32,992 nt of DNA from VBDM01 sp035702665 (GTDB taxonomy: Bacteria; Pseudomonadota; Gammaproteobacteria; Burkholderiales; SG8-39). The translations under genes and the position numbers were made by a program. This document shows, one piece after another, positions 8,548-18,538 of this stretch. Numbering within the stretch: position 1 is the first letter of the stretch; every line of letters starts with the position of its first letter. A model generated the notes under the pieces. It made no database searches and was not told the origin of the DNA. It saw nothing but the letters and a program-made list of their open reading frames with translations. The stretch is taken from positions 1 to 32,992 of the forward strand of contig DASSQD010000038.1 of the NCBI GenBank assembly GCA_035702665.1, in the 5' to 3' direction.

Positions 8548-9273
8548 ATGAGCTCCCGACCGCAACGAACTTCCGACGAGCGCGCCGACGCGCTCGAGGA
8601 AAAGCTGATGAAGGAGGCCCACCGCGCCTCGGTGCGCCGCGGCGTCGGCCTGCTGTTCGGCGGCATCACGCCGAGCGGCGTTCCGGTCGTGGTCCAGCCG
8701 CTCCCGCCGATGCCGCCCAAGCCGACCCTGGTGGATTTCTTCAGGCTGCGCTTCATGCCGCACACCGTGACGCACATGCTGCAGAGCGCGACCGACGCGC
8801 AGAAGAAGGGCGAGCCGGAGGATGTCGTGCTCGCTTGTCTTCTGCACGACATCGCCATCAACCTGCTGAAGGTCGACCATGGGTACTGGGCGGCGCAGAT
8901 GCTCGAGCCTTACGTGTCGGAGAAGATCAGCTGGGCGATCCGCCATCACCAGGCGCTGCGCTTCTTCGCCGACGCGGCGCACGGGTACGAATATCCGCAG
9001 CGCTACGTGGAAATCTTCGGCGAGGGCTACCAGCCCGAGCCCTACATCAAGGCGGCGTACGATCAAGCGCGCAAGCACAAGTGGTACCGCGAGGCGCGCA
9101 TGATCACCGTGCACGACCTGTACGCCTTCGACAAAGACATGAAGGTGAGCCTCGATCCCTTCGTCGACGTCATCGGGCGCGGCTTCCGGCAGCCGAAGGA
9201 AGGGCTGGGGTTCGACGGCAGCCCGGTCGCGCACATGTGGCGCTCGCTGATCTACCCCGACAATCCTCTGTAG
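8548..9273 (+). CDS. HD-domain protein resembling PhnZ-type diiron oxygenases
   Basis: This 241-residue cytoplasmic protein has an HD-type metal site: H72/H76 (PHTVTH), H100-D101 (LLHDIA), H111 (VDHGYWAA), H133/H134 (IRHHQALRFF) and H189-D190 or D195 further on. The spacing HD...DH..wAA..L...V...IR.H..L+F resembles the PhnZ/TmpB/MIOX group of mixed-valent diiron oxygenases more than HD phosphohydrolases. In that group the extra His residues hold a second iron. This assignment is by motif pattern; a phosphohydrolase remains possible. The first 60 residues are polar and Pro-rich and fit no domain I know. It is the last gene of the CMD-M20-Bug-Bug operon, and its stop abuts the stop of the convergent gene. 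Confidence 0.8.
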   Translation: MSSRPQRTSDERADALEEKLMKEAHRASVRRGVGLLFGGITPSGVPVVVQPLPPMPPKPTLVDFFRLRFMPHTVTHMLQSATDAQKKGEPEDVVLACLLHDIAINLLKVDHGYWAAQMLEPYVSEKISWAIRHHQALRFFADAAHGYEYPQRYVEIFGEGYQPEPYIKAAYDQARKHKWYREARMITVHDLYAFDKDMKVSLDPFVDVIGRGFRQPKEGLGFDGSPVAHMWRSLIYPDNPL

Positions 9274-10233
9274 CTACTCGGGCTCCAGGCCGATCGCTTT
9301 CACGAGCTTTCCGACCGCCTCGATCTCGCGCCTGAGGTGCGCGTCGAGCTCCTCGGGCGTGCTCCCCAGGGTGGAGAGCCCGAGGTCGTTCAGCTTGGCC
9401 TGGACATCCGGCGCGTCGAGCGCCGCGCGCACCTCGCCGCTGAGGCGCTCGGCGATCGGAAGGGGCAGGCCCGCCGGGCCGAAGAACGCCCACCATGCGG
9501 GAAAGCCCTGGAACCCGGGGATGATCTCGGCGACCGTCGGCAGGTCGGGCAGGCGCGCGCTGCGCCGGGTGTCCACGATCGCGAGCGGCTTCACCTTGTT
9601 CACCATGTTGGGAGCGAGGAAGGCGTAGGTCGGGAACCACAGGGCGACGCGGCCGCTCGCCCAGTCGCTGATCATCTGCGAGAAATTGGCCTGGGCGTAG
9701 GGCACGTGCAGCAGGTCGATCCCGGCGTAGAGCTTCAGCGACTCGCCGGTCAAGTGGAACACCGAGCCGACGCCGGTCGAGGCGTACTCGAGCTTGCCGG
9801 GATGGCGCTTGGCGTAGTCGATCAGCTCCCTCAGCGAGTTCACCGGCACGGTGGAGTTGACGACGACGTAGCTCGGCGAGCTGACTGCGAGGCTGATGGG
9901 GACGAAATCCTTGAGCACGTCGAAGGCGAGGTTCTTGTAGAGGAACCGCGCATTGACGTAGGTGCCGGATGTCCCGTAGGTGATGGTGTAGCCGTCGGGC
10001 GCGGCCCTGGCGAGCGCCTGCGCCGCCTGCGCGCCGCGGGCGGCGGTCTTCAGCTCGACCACCACCGGCTGTCCCAGGCTCGCGCTCATCTTCGCCGCGA
10101 CCATGCGCAGCGCCGCGTCCCCGCTGGAGGCGGGCGAAGCGGTGCTCACCACCAGGATAGGCTTCGACGGCCAGGCCTGCGCCCGCGCCGCGGAAGCTGC
10201 GAGCAGGAGCAGAAGGCCGGCAGCGGCGCGCAT
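9274..10233 (-). CDS. Bug/TctC family solute-binding protein, divergent ligand loop
   Basis: This 319-residue protein has a signal peptide (MRAAAGLLLLLAASAARAQ) and mature start AWPSKPILVVSTASPASSGD. The first binding loop normally reads IIVPfaAGG..D, but here it reads VVSTASPASSGDAALRM, so the usual AGG and following contacts are lost. The second loop (ASTGVGSVFHLTGE), LLHVPYAQANF and RRSARLPDLPTVAE are typical. Aromatic residues are frequent in the C-lobe (FPAWWAFFGPAG). The ATG overlaps the nitroreductase stop (ATGA), so the two are translationally coupled. The altered loop suggests a ligand other than a simple carboxylate, but this is inference. Confidence 0.91.
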   Translation of the reverse strand: MRAAAGLLLLLAASAARAQAWPSKPILVVSTASPASSGDAALRMVAAKMSASLGQPVVVELKTAARGAQAAQALARAAPDGYTITYGTSGTYVNARFLYKNLAFDVLKDFVPISLAVSSPSYVVVNSTVPVNSLRELIDYAKRHPGKLEYASTGVGSVFHLTGESLKLYAGIDLLHVPYAQANFSQMISDWASGRVALWFPTYAFLAPNMVNKVKPLAIVDTRRSARLPDLPTVAEIIPGFQGFPAWWAFFGPAGLPLPIAERLSGEVRAALDAPDVQAKLNDLGLSTLGSTPEELDAHLRREIEAVGKLVKAIGLEPE

Positions 10234-11045
10234 CAGCTCTTCTTGTCGCCCGGCAGCAGGCTGTCCTTCAGGTGGTAGCGGAACATGGTCTTGCCGCGCA
10301 GCTTGTACAGGTAGTCGATGATGTCCTCGTTCGACATGTACTTCGACATGTCGTAGGCCTCGCGATGGACGATCTCCGAAAGCTCGCGCCGCACGCCGGG
10401 CTTCCTCTCGATGTCGGCGTAGCCCACCGAGATGATGAGGTAGACGTCGATGAGGTCCGGCACGCCGAGCACCCGCTTCAGCGGCTCCTGCACGTGCACC
10501 GTGCCCCAGTGCGATCCCAGGCCGAGCGAGGCGATCGCGAGCTGCATGTGGGTGCAGGTGTTCGCCAGACCGTCGGTGAAGTGGCTGGCGTGGCGCCCGA
10601 AGGTGAACGCGGCGTTCACCGTGGCCCATTGCCTGCGGCCGTCGCCGAGCACGACGATCACGACCGGCGCCTCGTGCCACGGGCGGCGCTGCTGGCCGCC
10701 GGTGGAGTTCCTGATCTTCTGCCACTCGTCGTTCAGGTCGTCGCCCTTCACCTGGAACGCGGGGTGGCGCAGCTCGAAGGGACGCATCTGCTCCATCCAG
10801 AAGCAGAACTCCTGGTTCGTGTCCTGGAAGGCGTCGTACAGCTCCTTTTTCTTCTCCGGGTCCGTGATCACCAGGTACTCCCAGGGCTGGCCGTTCGCTC
10901 CCGACATCGCCCAGCGCCCGGCCTCGAGGATCTTCTCGATGGTCTCCTCGGGGACGGGATCGGGCTTGATCCGGCGCACGCTCATGCGCGTGGTCATGAT
11001 GCGCAGAAGGACGTCGTAGTCGGACTCTCGCGAGGCCTCGGTCAT
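10233..11045 (-). CDS. Nitroreductase family FMN-dependent oxidoreductase
   Basis: This 270-residue protein has the family's N-terminal FMN-binding motif, MTTRMSVRRIKPDPVPEETI, followed by LEAGRWAMSGANGQPWEYLVI. Near the C-terminus it has the second flavin region (HMQLAIASLGLGSHWGTV, then a proline-rich or aliphatic loop and ISVGYAD). These enzymes are FMN homodimers that reduce nitro groups, quinones or enones with NAD(P)H; the natural substrate is unknown. An insert of about 40 residues around FCFWMEQMRPFELRHP lies over the expected active site. The start ATG 11045 has CGGAG upstream. It is the first gene of a pair with a Bug receptor. The divergent M1 aminopeptidase starts 59 bases away. 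Confidence 0.9.
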   Translation of the reverse strand: MTEASRESDYDVLLRIMTTRMSVRRIKPDPVPEETIEKILEAGRWAMSGANGQPWEYLVITDPEKKKELYDAFQDTNQEFCFWMEQMRPFELRHPAFQVKGDDLNDEWQKIRNSTGGQQRRPWHEAPVVIVVLGDGRRQWATVNAAFTFGRHASHFTDGLANTCTHMQLAIASLGLGSHWGTVHVQEPLKRVLGVPDLIDVYLIISVGYADIERKPGVRRELSEIVHREAYDMSKYMSNEDIIDYLYKLRGKTMFRYHLKDSLLPGDKKS

Positions 11046-11104
11046 GGTGGATTCTCCGGCAGGGCTTGTGCGACTATAGCAAGGAACGGTCTTTTCGAGC
11101 CTCC

Positions 11105-13726
<2,622 letters not shown>

Positions 13727-13733
13727 CGCGGCT

Positions 13734-14396
13734 TCAGTTGGCCGCGAAGCAGTAGTACAGGCCGTTGCCGCCGGTGCCCTTGAGAGCGGCCTGGCTGCAT
13801 CCGGGCGAGGAGCCGTCCTTGGTCGCGCGCGAGAGGTGCGAGGAGTTCCACGACTTCGCGACGGCGTCGTCCGTCAGCCCCTGGCGGTCGGAATGACCCA
13901 TCATCGCAGCTCCTGCGCCGCTGGTCGTCCAGTTGCTGCAGGTCGAGTCGCCGCCGCTGCCGATCGCGCGGCCGTCCGGCGTGGAGCCGGTCAGCATGTC
14001 GTGCATGTTGGGCGTGTCGCCCCGCCCGTTGACGACCTCGCCCTTCTCGGTGAGCGCCGTCTGCTTGCTGAGGTTGTTCGCGCCGTGGAGGTTGTCGACG
14101 CTGGTCGCGACGACTACGCCCTTCGCGTTCTGCCACGGGCCGCTGCCGATGCGGTCGCGGGCGTTCACGCCGCTCGCGCTCAGGTAGGCGTGCCAGGTCT
14201 TGCCGCCGGCGCCCACCGACTCCGCGAGCGCCTGGCAGTGCTTGTCCGCGCCCGCGAGTCCGCCCAGGTCGGCGCCCTTGCCGGAGCCCGTGCTCGTCAC
14301 GAAGAAGCTCATCTTGCTTTCCGACTTGTAGCTCTCGCAGGCGCTGAGCGCGAGCACGACCGACGCTGCGAGGGTAAGGCCTACCATTGGCTTCAT
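13734..14396 (-). CDS. Secreted lipoprotein with lectin/endostatin-like domain
   Basis: This 220-residue protein has a lipoprotein signal with lipobox LSAC (MKPMVGLTLAASVVLALSAC). The start ATG 14396 is confirmed by an ideal AAAGGAGGAG. The mature part reads MSFFVTSTGSGKGADLGG, then LAGADKHCQALAESV, TWHAYLSASG, TCSNWTTSG, HSDRQG, SWNSSH and a C-terminal GNGLYYCFAAN. The layout of paired cysteines, W/H-containing turns and LAGADxxCQ is that of small secreted domains with a C-type-lectin or endostatin-like fold (DUF1554-like). Such proteins are predicted to bind surfaces or ligands; no activity is known to me. It is a single gene, divergent from the ABC exporter and convergent with the aminopeptidase. 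Confidence 0.82.
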   Translation of the reverse strand: MKPMVGLTLAASVVLALSACESYKSESKMSFFVTSTGSGKGADLGGLAGADKHCQALAESVGAGGKTWHAYLSASGVNARDRIGSGPWQNAKGVVVATSVDNLHGANNLSKQTALTEKGEVVNGRGDTPNMHDMLTGSTPDGRAIGSGGDSTCSNWTTSGAGAAMMGHSDRQGLTDDAVAKSWNSSHLSRATKDGSSPGCSQAALKGTGGNGLYYCFAAN

Positions 14397-14485
14397 TTCG
14401 CTCCTCCTTTGACTTGGAAACGGATCTTGGATGACGCTGGAGATAACACCGCGCGCGAGCGGGATATTCCGTGCGCCCGGCCATC

Positions 14486-14493
14486 TATACAAT
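14486..14493 (+). promoter_or_regulatory. Candidate -10 element for the ABC exporter gene
   Basis: TATACAAT lies 37 bases before the ATG at 14531, within the 134-base gap between the divergent lipoprotein and exporter genes. The hexamer TACAAT is one base off consensus, in an otherwise GC-rich region. No good -35 is visible. A transcription start near 14500 would rule out the in-frame ATG at 14492 and favour ATG 14531. Nothing else recognisable was seen in this gap except the lipoprotein's Shine-Dalgarno sequence. Confidence 0.38.
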
Positions 14494-14530
14494 GACAACC
14501 GCGTCGGCCCGCAGGGCGTTGAGTATACCC

Positions 14531-16474
14531 ATGTTCACCTATCTCCAATCACGCATCCGCGGGACCGCCAGCCCGGGTCCGGGCGAGCCGCCCGCCAGCC
14601 TCGGCGGCTTCTACTGGCATTTCGTGCGCCAGACGAAGGGTTGGTACGGCCTGATGTTCGCGACCAGCCTCGCCGTGGCGCTGATCGACACGGCGATTCC
14701 CGTGTTCATCGGCAAGCTGGTTTCGATCATGGCGGCCCCGGACCGCGAGGCGGAGCTCGCGCTGCAGTGGCCCCTGCTCGCCGGCATGGCCGGGCTGGTG
14801 TTGCTCGTGCGCCCGCTGGTGATCCTCGCCGACGTAGCCTTGCGCCAGAGCGCGATCATCCCGGGAGTGACCAGCCTGATCCGCTGGCAGAGCCACTGGC
14901 ACGTGGTGCGCCAGAGCTGGCCCTTCTTCCAGAGCGATTTCGCGGGCCGCATCGCCAACCGCGTGATGCAGACCGCGAACGCGCTGCGCGAGAGCGTGAT
15001 GTCGAGCATCCGCGCCGTCTGGTACATCGTCGTCTACGGCGTGAGCGCAATCGTGCTCATGGCGATGTCGGACTGGCGGCTCGCGCTGCCGACGGTCGCC
15101 TGGTTCCTGGGGTACCTCGGCTTCCTGCGTTATTTCGTGCCGCGCATGCGCGACCTGGCGCGCGCCAGCTCGGAGGTGCGCTCGCACGTGATGGCGCGGG
15201 TCGTCGACAGCTACACCAACATCCTCACCGTCAAGCTGTTCGCCAAGCTCGCCGACGAGGACGCGTACGTGCGCGAAGTGATCGACGAGCACCAAGCGGC
15301 AATCGGCGCGCACATGCGGCTGATCTCGCAGTTCATCTTCACGCTTTCGTGCATGAACGCGGTGCTGCTCGTCGGGACGGCTGCGATCGGCATCGCGCTG
15401 TGGGGGCAGGGAACGATAGGCGCGGGCGTCGTCGCCACGGCGTTGCCGCTCGCCTGGCAGATCGCCAACGTGGCGGGCTGGGTGAGCTGGGAGGTGACGG
15501 GCATCTTCGAGAACATCGGCGTGGTCCAGGAAGGCATGCAGACCATTGCCGTGCCCCTCGCCGGGACCGACCGGCCGGGGTCGCGCAAGCTCGAGGTGAG
15601 CCGCGGCGAGATTCGCTTCGAGCAGGTCAGCTTCGACTACGGAAGGAGCGACGGCGAGCCGGTGCTCGACTGCCTCGACTTCACCATCCGGCCCGGCGAG
15701 CGCGTCGGTCTGGTGGGGCGCTCGGGATCCGGGAAATCGACCCTGGTGAACCTGCTGCTGCGCTTCTACGAGCTCGAGCAGGGGAGCATCCGCATCGACG
15801 GGCAGGATATCCGTGGTGTCACCCAGGAAAGCCTGCGCGCCGCGATCGGCATGGTGACCCAGGACACTTCGCTGCTGCACCGATCGATCGCGGCCAACAT
15901 CCGCTACGGGCGGCCGGAGGCGAGCGACGAGCAGGTGCGCGCCGCGGCGCGCAAGGCGCAGGCGCATGAGTTCATCGCCGGCCTCAAGGACTGGAAGGGC
16001 CGTGAAGCCTACGAGGCCCACGTCGGCGAGCGCGGCGTCAAGCTCTCGGGAGGGCAGCGGCAGCGCGTGGCGATCGCGCGCGTGGTTCTGAAGGACGCGC
16101 CGATCCTGATCCTCGACGAGGCGACATCGGCGCTGGACAGCGAGGTCGAGCTCGCGATCCAGGAGCAGCTCCTCGGCCTCATGGAGGGCAAGACCGTGAT
16201 CGCTATCGCGCACCGCCTGTCGACGATCGCGCGCATGGACCGGCTCATCGTGCTCGACGCGGGGCGCATCGTGGAGGAGGGCAGCCACGCGGAGCTGCTC
16301 GCGCTCGGCGGACACTACGCGAAGCTGTGGCGCCACCAGTCCGGCGGCTTCCTCGCCGACGACGTCGTCGCGACGGAAACCGAGACCGAGCCGCCGGCGG
16401 AGCCGGCGGCCGACGAGGCGCGCGCCGAGCCCGAGCCGTCGGTCGAAGACGCTCCGCTTCCGACGAGAACCTAG
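14531..16474 (+). CDS. ABC exporter half-transporter (fused membrane and ATPase domains)
   Basis: This 647-residue type IV ABC half-transporter has about six membrane helices in residues 35-330 (for example LMFATSLAVALIDTAIPVFI and IVVYGVSAIVLMAMSDW). The ATPase domain has Walker A GRSGSGKST at 396-404, LSGGQ at 505-509, Walker B with D529 and E530, and the H-loop H561. It should work as a homodimer in the inner membrane, exporting a lipid, drug or peptide. A Glu/Pro/Ala-rich tail of about 50 residues (ETETEPPAEPAADEARAEP) extends past the ATPase domain and is unusual. The gene stands alone, so the substrate is unknown. The convergent cytochrome gene ends 6 bases after its stop. Confidence 0.92.
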   Translation: MFTYLQSRIRGTASPGPGEPPASLGGFYWHFVRQTKGWYGLMFATSLAVALIDTAIPVFIGKLVSIMAAPDREAELALQWPLLAGMAGLVLLVRPLVILADVALRQSAIIPGVTSLIRWQSHWHVVRQSWPFFQSDFAGRIANRVMQTANALRESVMSSIRAVWYIVVYGVSAIVLMAMSDWRLALPTVAWFLGYLGFLRYFVPRMRDLARASSEVRSHVMARVVDSYTNILTVKLFAKLADEDAYVREVIDEHQAAIGAHMRLISQFIFTLSCMNAVLLVGTAAIGIALWGQGTIGAGVVATALPLAWQIANVAGWVSWEVTGIFENIGVVQEGMQTIAVPLAGTDRPGSRKLEVSRGEIRFEQVSFDYGRSDGEPVLDCLDFTIRPGERVGLVGRSGSGKSTLVNLLLRFYELEQGSIRIDGQDIRGVTQESLRAAIGMVTQDTSLLHRSIAANIRYGRPEASDEQVRAAARKAQAHEFIAGLKDWKGREAYEAHVGERGVKLSGGQRQRVAIARVVLKDAPILILDEATSALDSEVELAIQEQLLGLMEGKTVIAIAHRLSTIARMDRLIVLDAGRIVEEGSHAELLALGGHYAKLWRHQSGGFLADDVVATETETEPPAEPAADEARAEPEPSVEDAPLPTRT

Positions 16475-16480
16475 CGCCGC

Positions 16481-17008
16481 CTAGATCCTGTCCGGGAAGC
16501 GGATGATGAATCCCTCGCGGTTGGGCATCTTCACTTGCGGCAAGGTCTTCGCGTTCATCGTTTCGTTCTCGGGAATGAGCTTGTTGAGCGCGAGGAGGTA
16601 GGCAACGAGCGCGTAGACCTCGTCGTTCGTCAGCGTGCGCGGCGCCTGGAACGGCATCGCCCGGCGGATGAAGTCGAACGCGGTAGTGGAGTAGCCCCAG
16701 AAATTCGCGATGGTCTTGGTCGTCTCGATGCCGTTCGTGAGCGGCGGGGCGCCGACCAGCGCGGATGCGGCGGCGGTGCCCTTCGCGCCCTCGCCGTGGC
16801 ACATCGCGCATTTCGCGGCGAAGATGGGCGCGCCCTGTGCCGCCGTGCCGCTGCCGGGCGGAAGCCCGGTGCCGTCGGGCAGGATGCTGATGTCCCAGGC
16901 GGCGACGTCGGCCTCGGAGATCTTCGCTCCGAGTCCGGGAGATTGCGCAAACGCGGCGCCCGAGCACGTGAAGAGGAGAGCGACGATCAGGCGCTCAGGC
17001 GTAGACAT
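16481..17008 (-). CDS. Monoheme cytochrome c, SoxD/SorB-like partner of the sulfite dehydrogenase
   Basis: This 175-residue protein has a signal peptide (MSTPERLIVALLFTCSGAAFAQ) and one heme c site, CAMCH, with C67, C70 and H71. M118 (RRAMPF) is the likely axial ligand. The N-terminal ISEADVAAWDISILPDGTGLPPGSG and later YALVAYLLALN are typical of the cytochrome paired with SoxC-type enzymes. It should carry electrons from the molybdenum enzyme to the respiratory chain in the periplasm. SoxD proteins of the full Sox system are diheme and longer; this one is monoheme. Its start lies inside the upstream gene (14-base overlap), with a good GGGGAGGTG before the ATG. Confidence 0.88.
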   Translation of the reverse strand: MSTPERLIVALLFTCSGAAFAQSPGLGAKISEADVAAWDISILPDGTGLPPGSGTAAQGAPIFAAKCAMCHGEGAKGTAAASALVGAPPLTNGIETTKTIANFWGYSTTAFDFIRRAMPFQAPRTLTNDEVYALVAYLLALNKLIPENETMNAKTLPQVKMPNREGFIIRFPDRI

Positions 17009-18284
17009 GTTTCACCTCCCCCTTGCTGTCCACGGCCCAGCTCGTGAGGCTGTTGTAGTGCTGGTTGGGGAATCCCAGCACGTTCGGCGGCTTCTTGGTC
17101 TGACCTCGCTGGGCGACGAACTCGGCGCGCAGCGGCTGCACGTTGCCGGCCTCGTCCCACGCGCGGCTCTGCAGAATCACCGGGCGGCCGTCCCAGCGCC
17201 AGGGCATCCGGAAGCGCGTGAACGCCTTGGCCAGCACCGGCTCTTGGAGCGCCGCCTCGCCCCAGCTCCTGCCGCCGTCGGCCGAGACCAGGACTTTCGC
17301 GATGCGGCCGGTGCCGGAGTACGCAACACCCGAGATCTCGTAGAAGCCGGGACCTTTCAGCGCCATGCCGAACGAGGGATGGGTGATGAACGACTTCACT
17401 TCCTGGAGGAAGTAGAAGCGATAGGCCTTGCCGCCCGGCAGGAGCTGCGAGTAGGTGCGGGTCTCGTAGTAGCTCATCGCGGGCTGGTCGACCAGCTTGA
17501 TGCGGCGGAGGAACTTGACGTTCATGTTGCCCTCGTAGCCGGGCAGCAGCAGGCGCATCGGGTAGCCGTTGCCGGGCATGAGGCGCTCCCCGTTCTGGTA
17601 GAGCGCGACCAGGGCGTCGTCGAGCCCCTTCTTGAGCGGGATGCTGCGGCTTAGCGCGGGCGAATCGGCGCCTTCGGCGACGAACCATTTCGCCTTCGGG
17701 TCGACGCCCGCCTCGTCGAGCAGAACGGCGAGCGGCACACCGGTCCACTCGGAGGAGGACGCGAGGCCGTGCAGCGCCTGTGCGGTCGCCTGGATCGGCT
17801 CGTTCGAGAACATCGGCGCGCTGTTGCCGCCGCACTCGACGAAGTGCATGCGCGACACCATGGGGTAGCGCGAGAGCGTCTCCATCGTGAAGACGAGGGG
17901 CTGCCTGACCATGCCGTGGATCACGAGCTTGTGCTGCCCGGGATCGATGTCGGGGATGCCCCCGTGATTGATCGTGAAGTGCAGGCTGGCGGGCGTGACC
18001 GTGCCCTGGAGCAACTGGTGCGGCGTGCGCGCGTGCGAATTGCGCAGCTCGTTGTTCGGGTTGCTGAGCGTGCGCACCACCTGCTTCTCGAAGCGCGAAG
18101 GCGACTGCACGGGAGGGGTGGCGGAGCCCATCTCCCGGCTCCAGGGCGCGTCGGCGAGCGCCTCGGCGTCCGCGGACCTCGTGTAAGCGTAGCCCGTGAA
18201 GGCCGCCGCCATCATTGCGCCGCCGCGCAGGAAAGCGCGGCGGTGAAGCAGGCCGTTTGCGGCTACCGCTTCGATCCTCTTCAT
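16995..18284 (-). CDS. SoxC/SorA-like molybdopterin sulfite dehydrogenase catalytic subunit
   Basis: This 429-residue protein starts with a Tat signal (RRAFLRGG, Arg15-Arg16), as expected for a periplasmic molybdenum enzyme folded before export. The active-site cysteine that binds molybdenum is C151 in HFVECGGNSAP. The C-terminal dimerisation domain includes GVAYSGTGRIAKVLVSADGG and WRWDG. The family oxidises sulfite or thiosulfate-bound sulfur, passing electrons to a cytochrome c, here encoded next by an overlapping gene. The length and N-terminal region resemble SoxC. No other sox genes (soxXA, soxYZ, soxB) are nearby, so free sulfite oxidation is more likely than the full Sox cycle. GGAGG precedes ATG 18284. 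Confidence 0.92.
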   Translation of the reverse strand: MKRIEAVAANGLLHRRAFLRGGAMMAAAFTGYAYTRSADAEALADAPWSREMGSATPPVQSPSRFEKQVVRTLSNPNNELRNSHARTPHQLLQGTVTPASLHFTINHGGIPDIDPGQHKLVIHGMVRQPLVFTMETLSRYPMVSRMHFVECGGNSAPMFSNEPIQATAQALHGLASSSEWTGVPLAVLLDEAGVDPKAKWFVAEGADSPALSRSIPLKKGLDDALVALYQNGERLMPGNGYPMRLLLPGYEGNMNVKFLRRIKLVDQPAMSYYETRTYSQLLPGGKAYRFYFLQEVKSFITHPSFGMALKGPGFYEISGVAYSGTGRIAKVLVSADGGRSWGEAALQEPVLAKAFTRFRMPWRWDGRPVILQSRAWDEAGNVQPLRAEFVAQRGQTKKPPNVLGFPNQHYNSLTSWAVDSKGEVKHVYA

Positions 18285-18297
18285 GTCGGCCTCCGTC

Positions 18298-18507
18298 TTA
18301 CTTGTTGGCGGCGTCCTCGCGCGATTGCTGGGATTGCTGCACCTGCTCCATGGCCTGCCCGATCTTCTGCTGCGTCTGCTCCAGGGTCTTCTTGCCCTGC
18401 TCGAGCTCCTGCTTCTTCAGCGCGGCCGCGGTGGCCGCGCTGCTCGCCGTGTCGAGTCCGCAGGCGGAGAGGGCGACGGCGGCGATCAGGGGAATGAGGC
18501 GCGTCAT
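18298..18507 (-). CDS. Small coiled-coil lipoprotein
   Basis: This 69-residue protein has a lipobox VALSAC after MTRLIPLIAA. Its mature part is almost entirely a charged, Gln-rich helix (LKKQELEQGKKTLEQTQQ and QAMEQVQQSQQSREDAANK) with heptad-like spacing, so a coiled coil or trimer is likely, as in Lpp-type proteins. ATG 18507 has GGAG upstream. It lies 13 bases before the SoxC-like gene on the same strand and may share its transcript. No function is known; envelope anchoring is a guess. Confidence 0.75.
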   Translation of the reverse strand: MTRLIPLIAAVALSACGLDTASSAATAAALKKQELEQGKKTLEQTQQKIGQAMEQVQQSQQSREDAANK

Positions 18508-18538
18508 GGTTTTCTCCAGGTCGAGGAGGGGAGACCGA

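Noticed and set aside
11066..11104. Upstream TTG start for the M1 aminopeptidase
   Set aside because: It would place 13 polar residues ahead of a clear signal peptide; ATG 11105 fits better.
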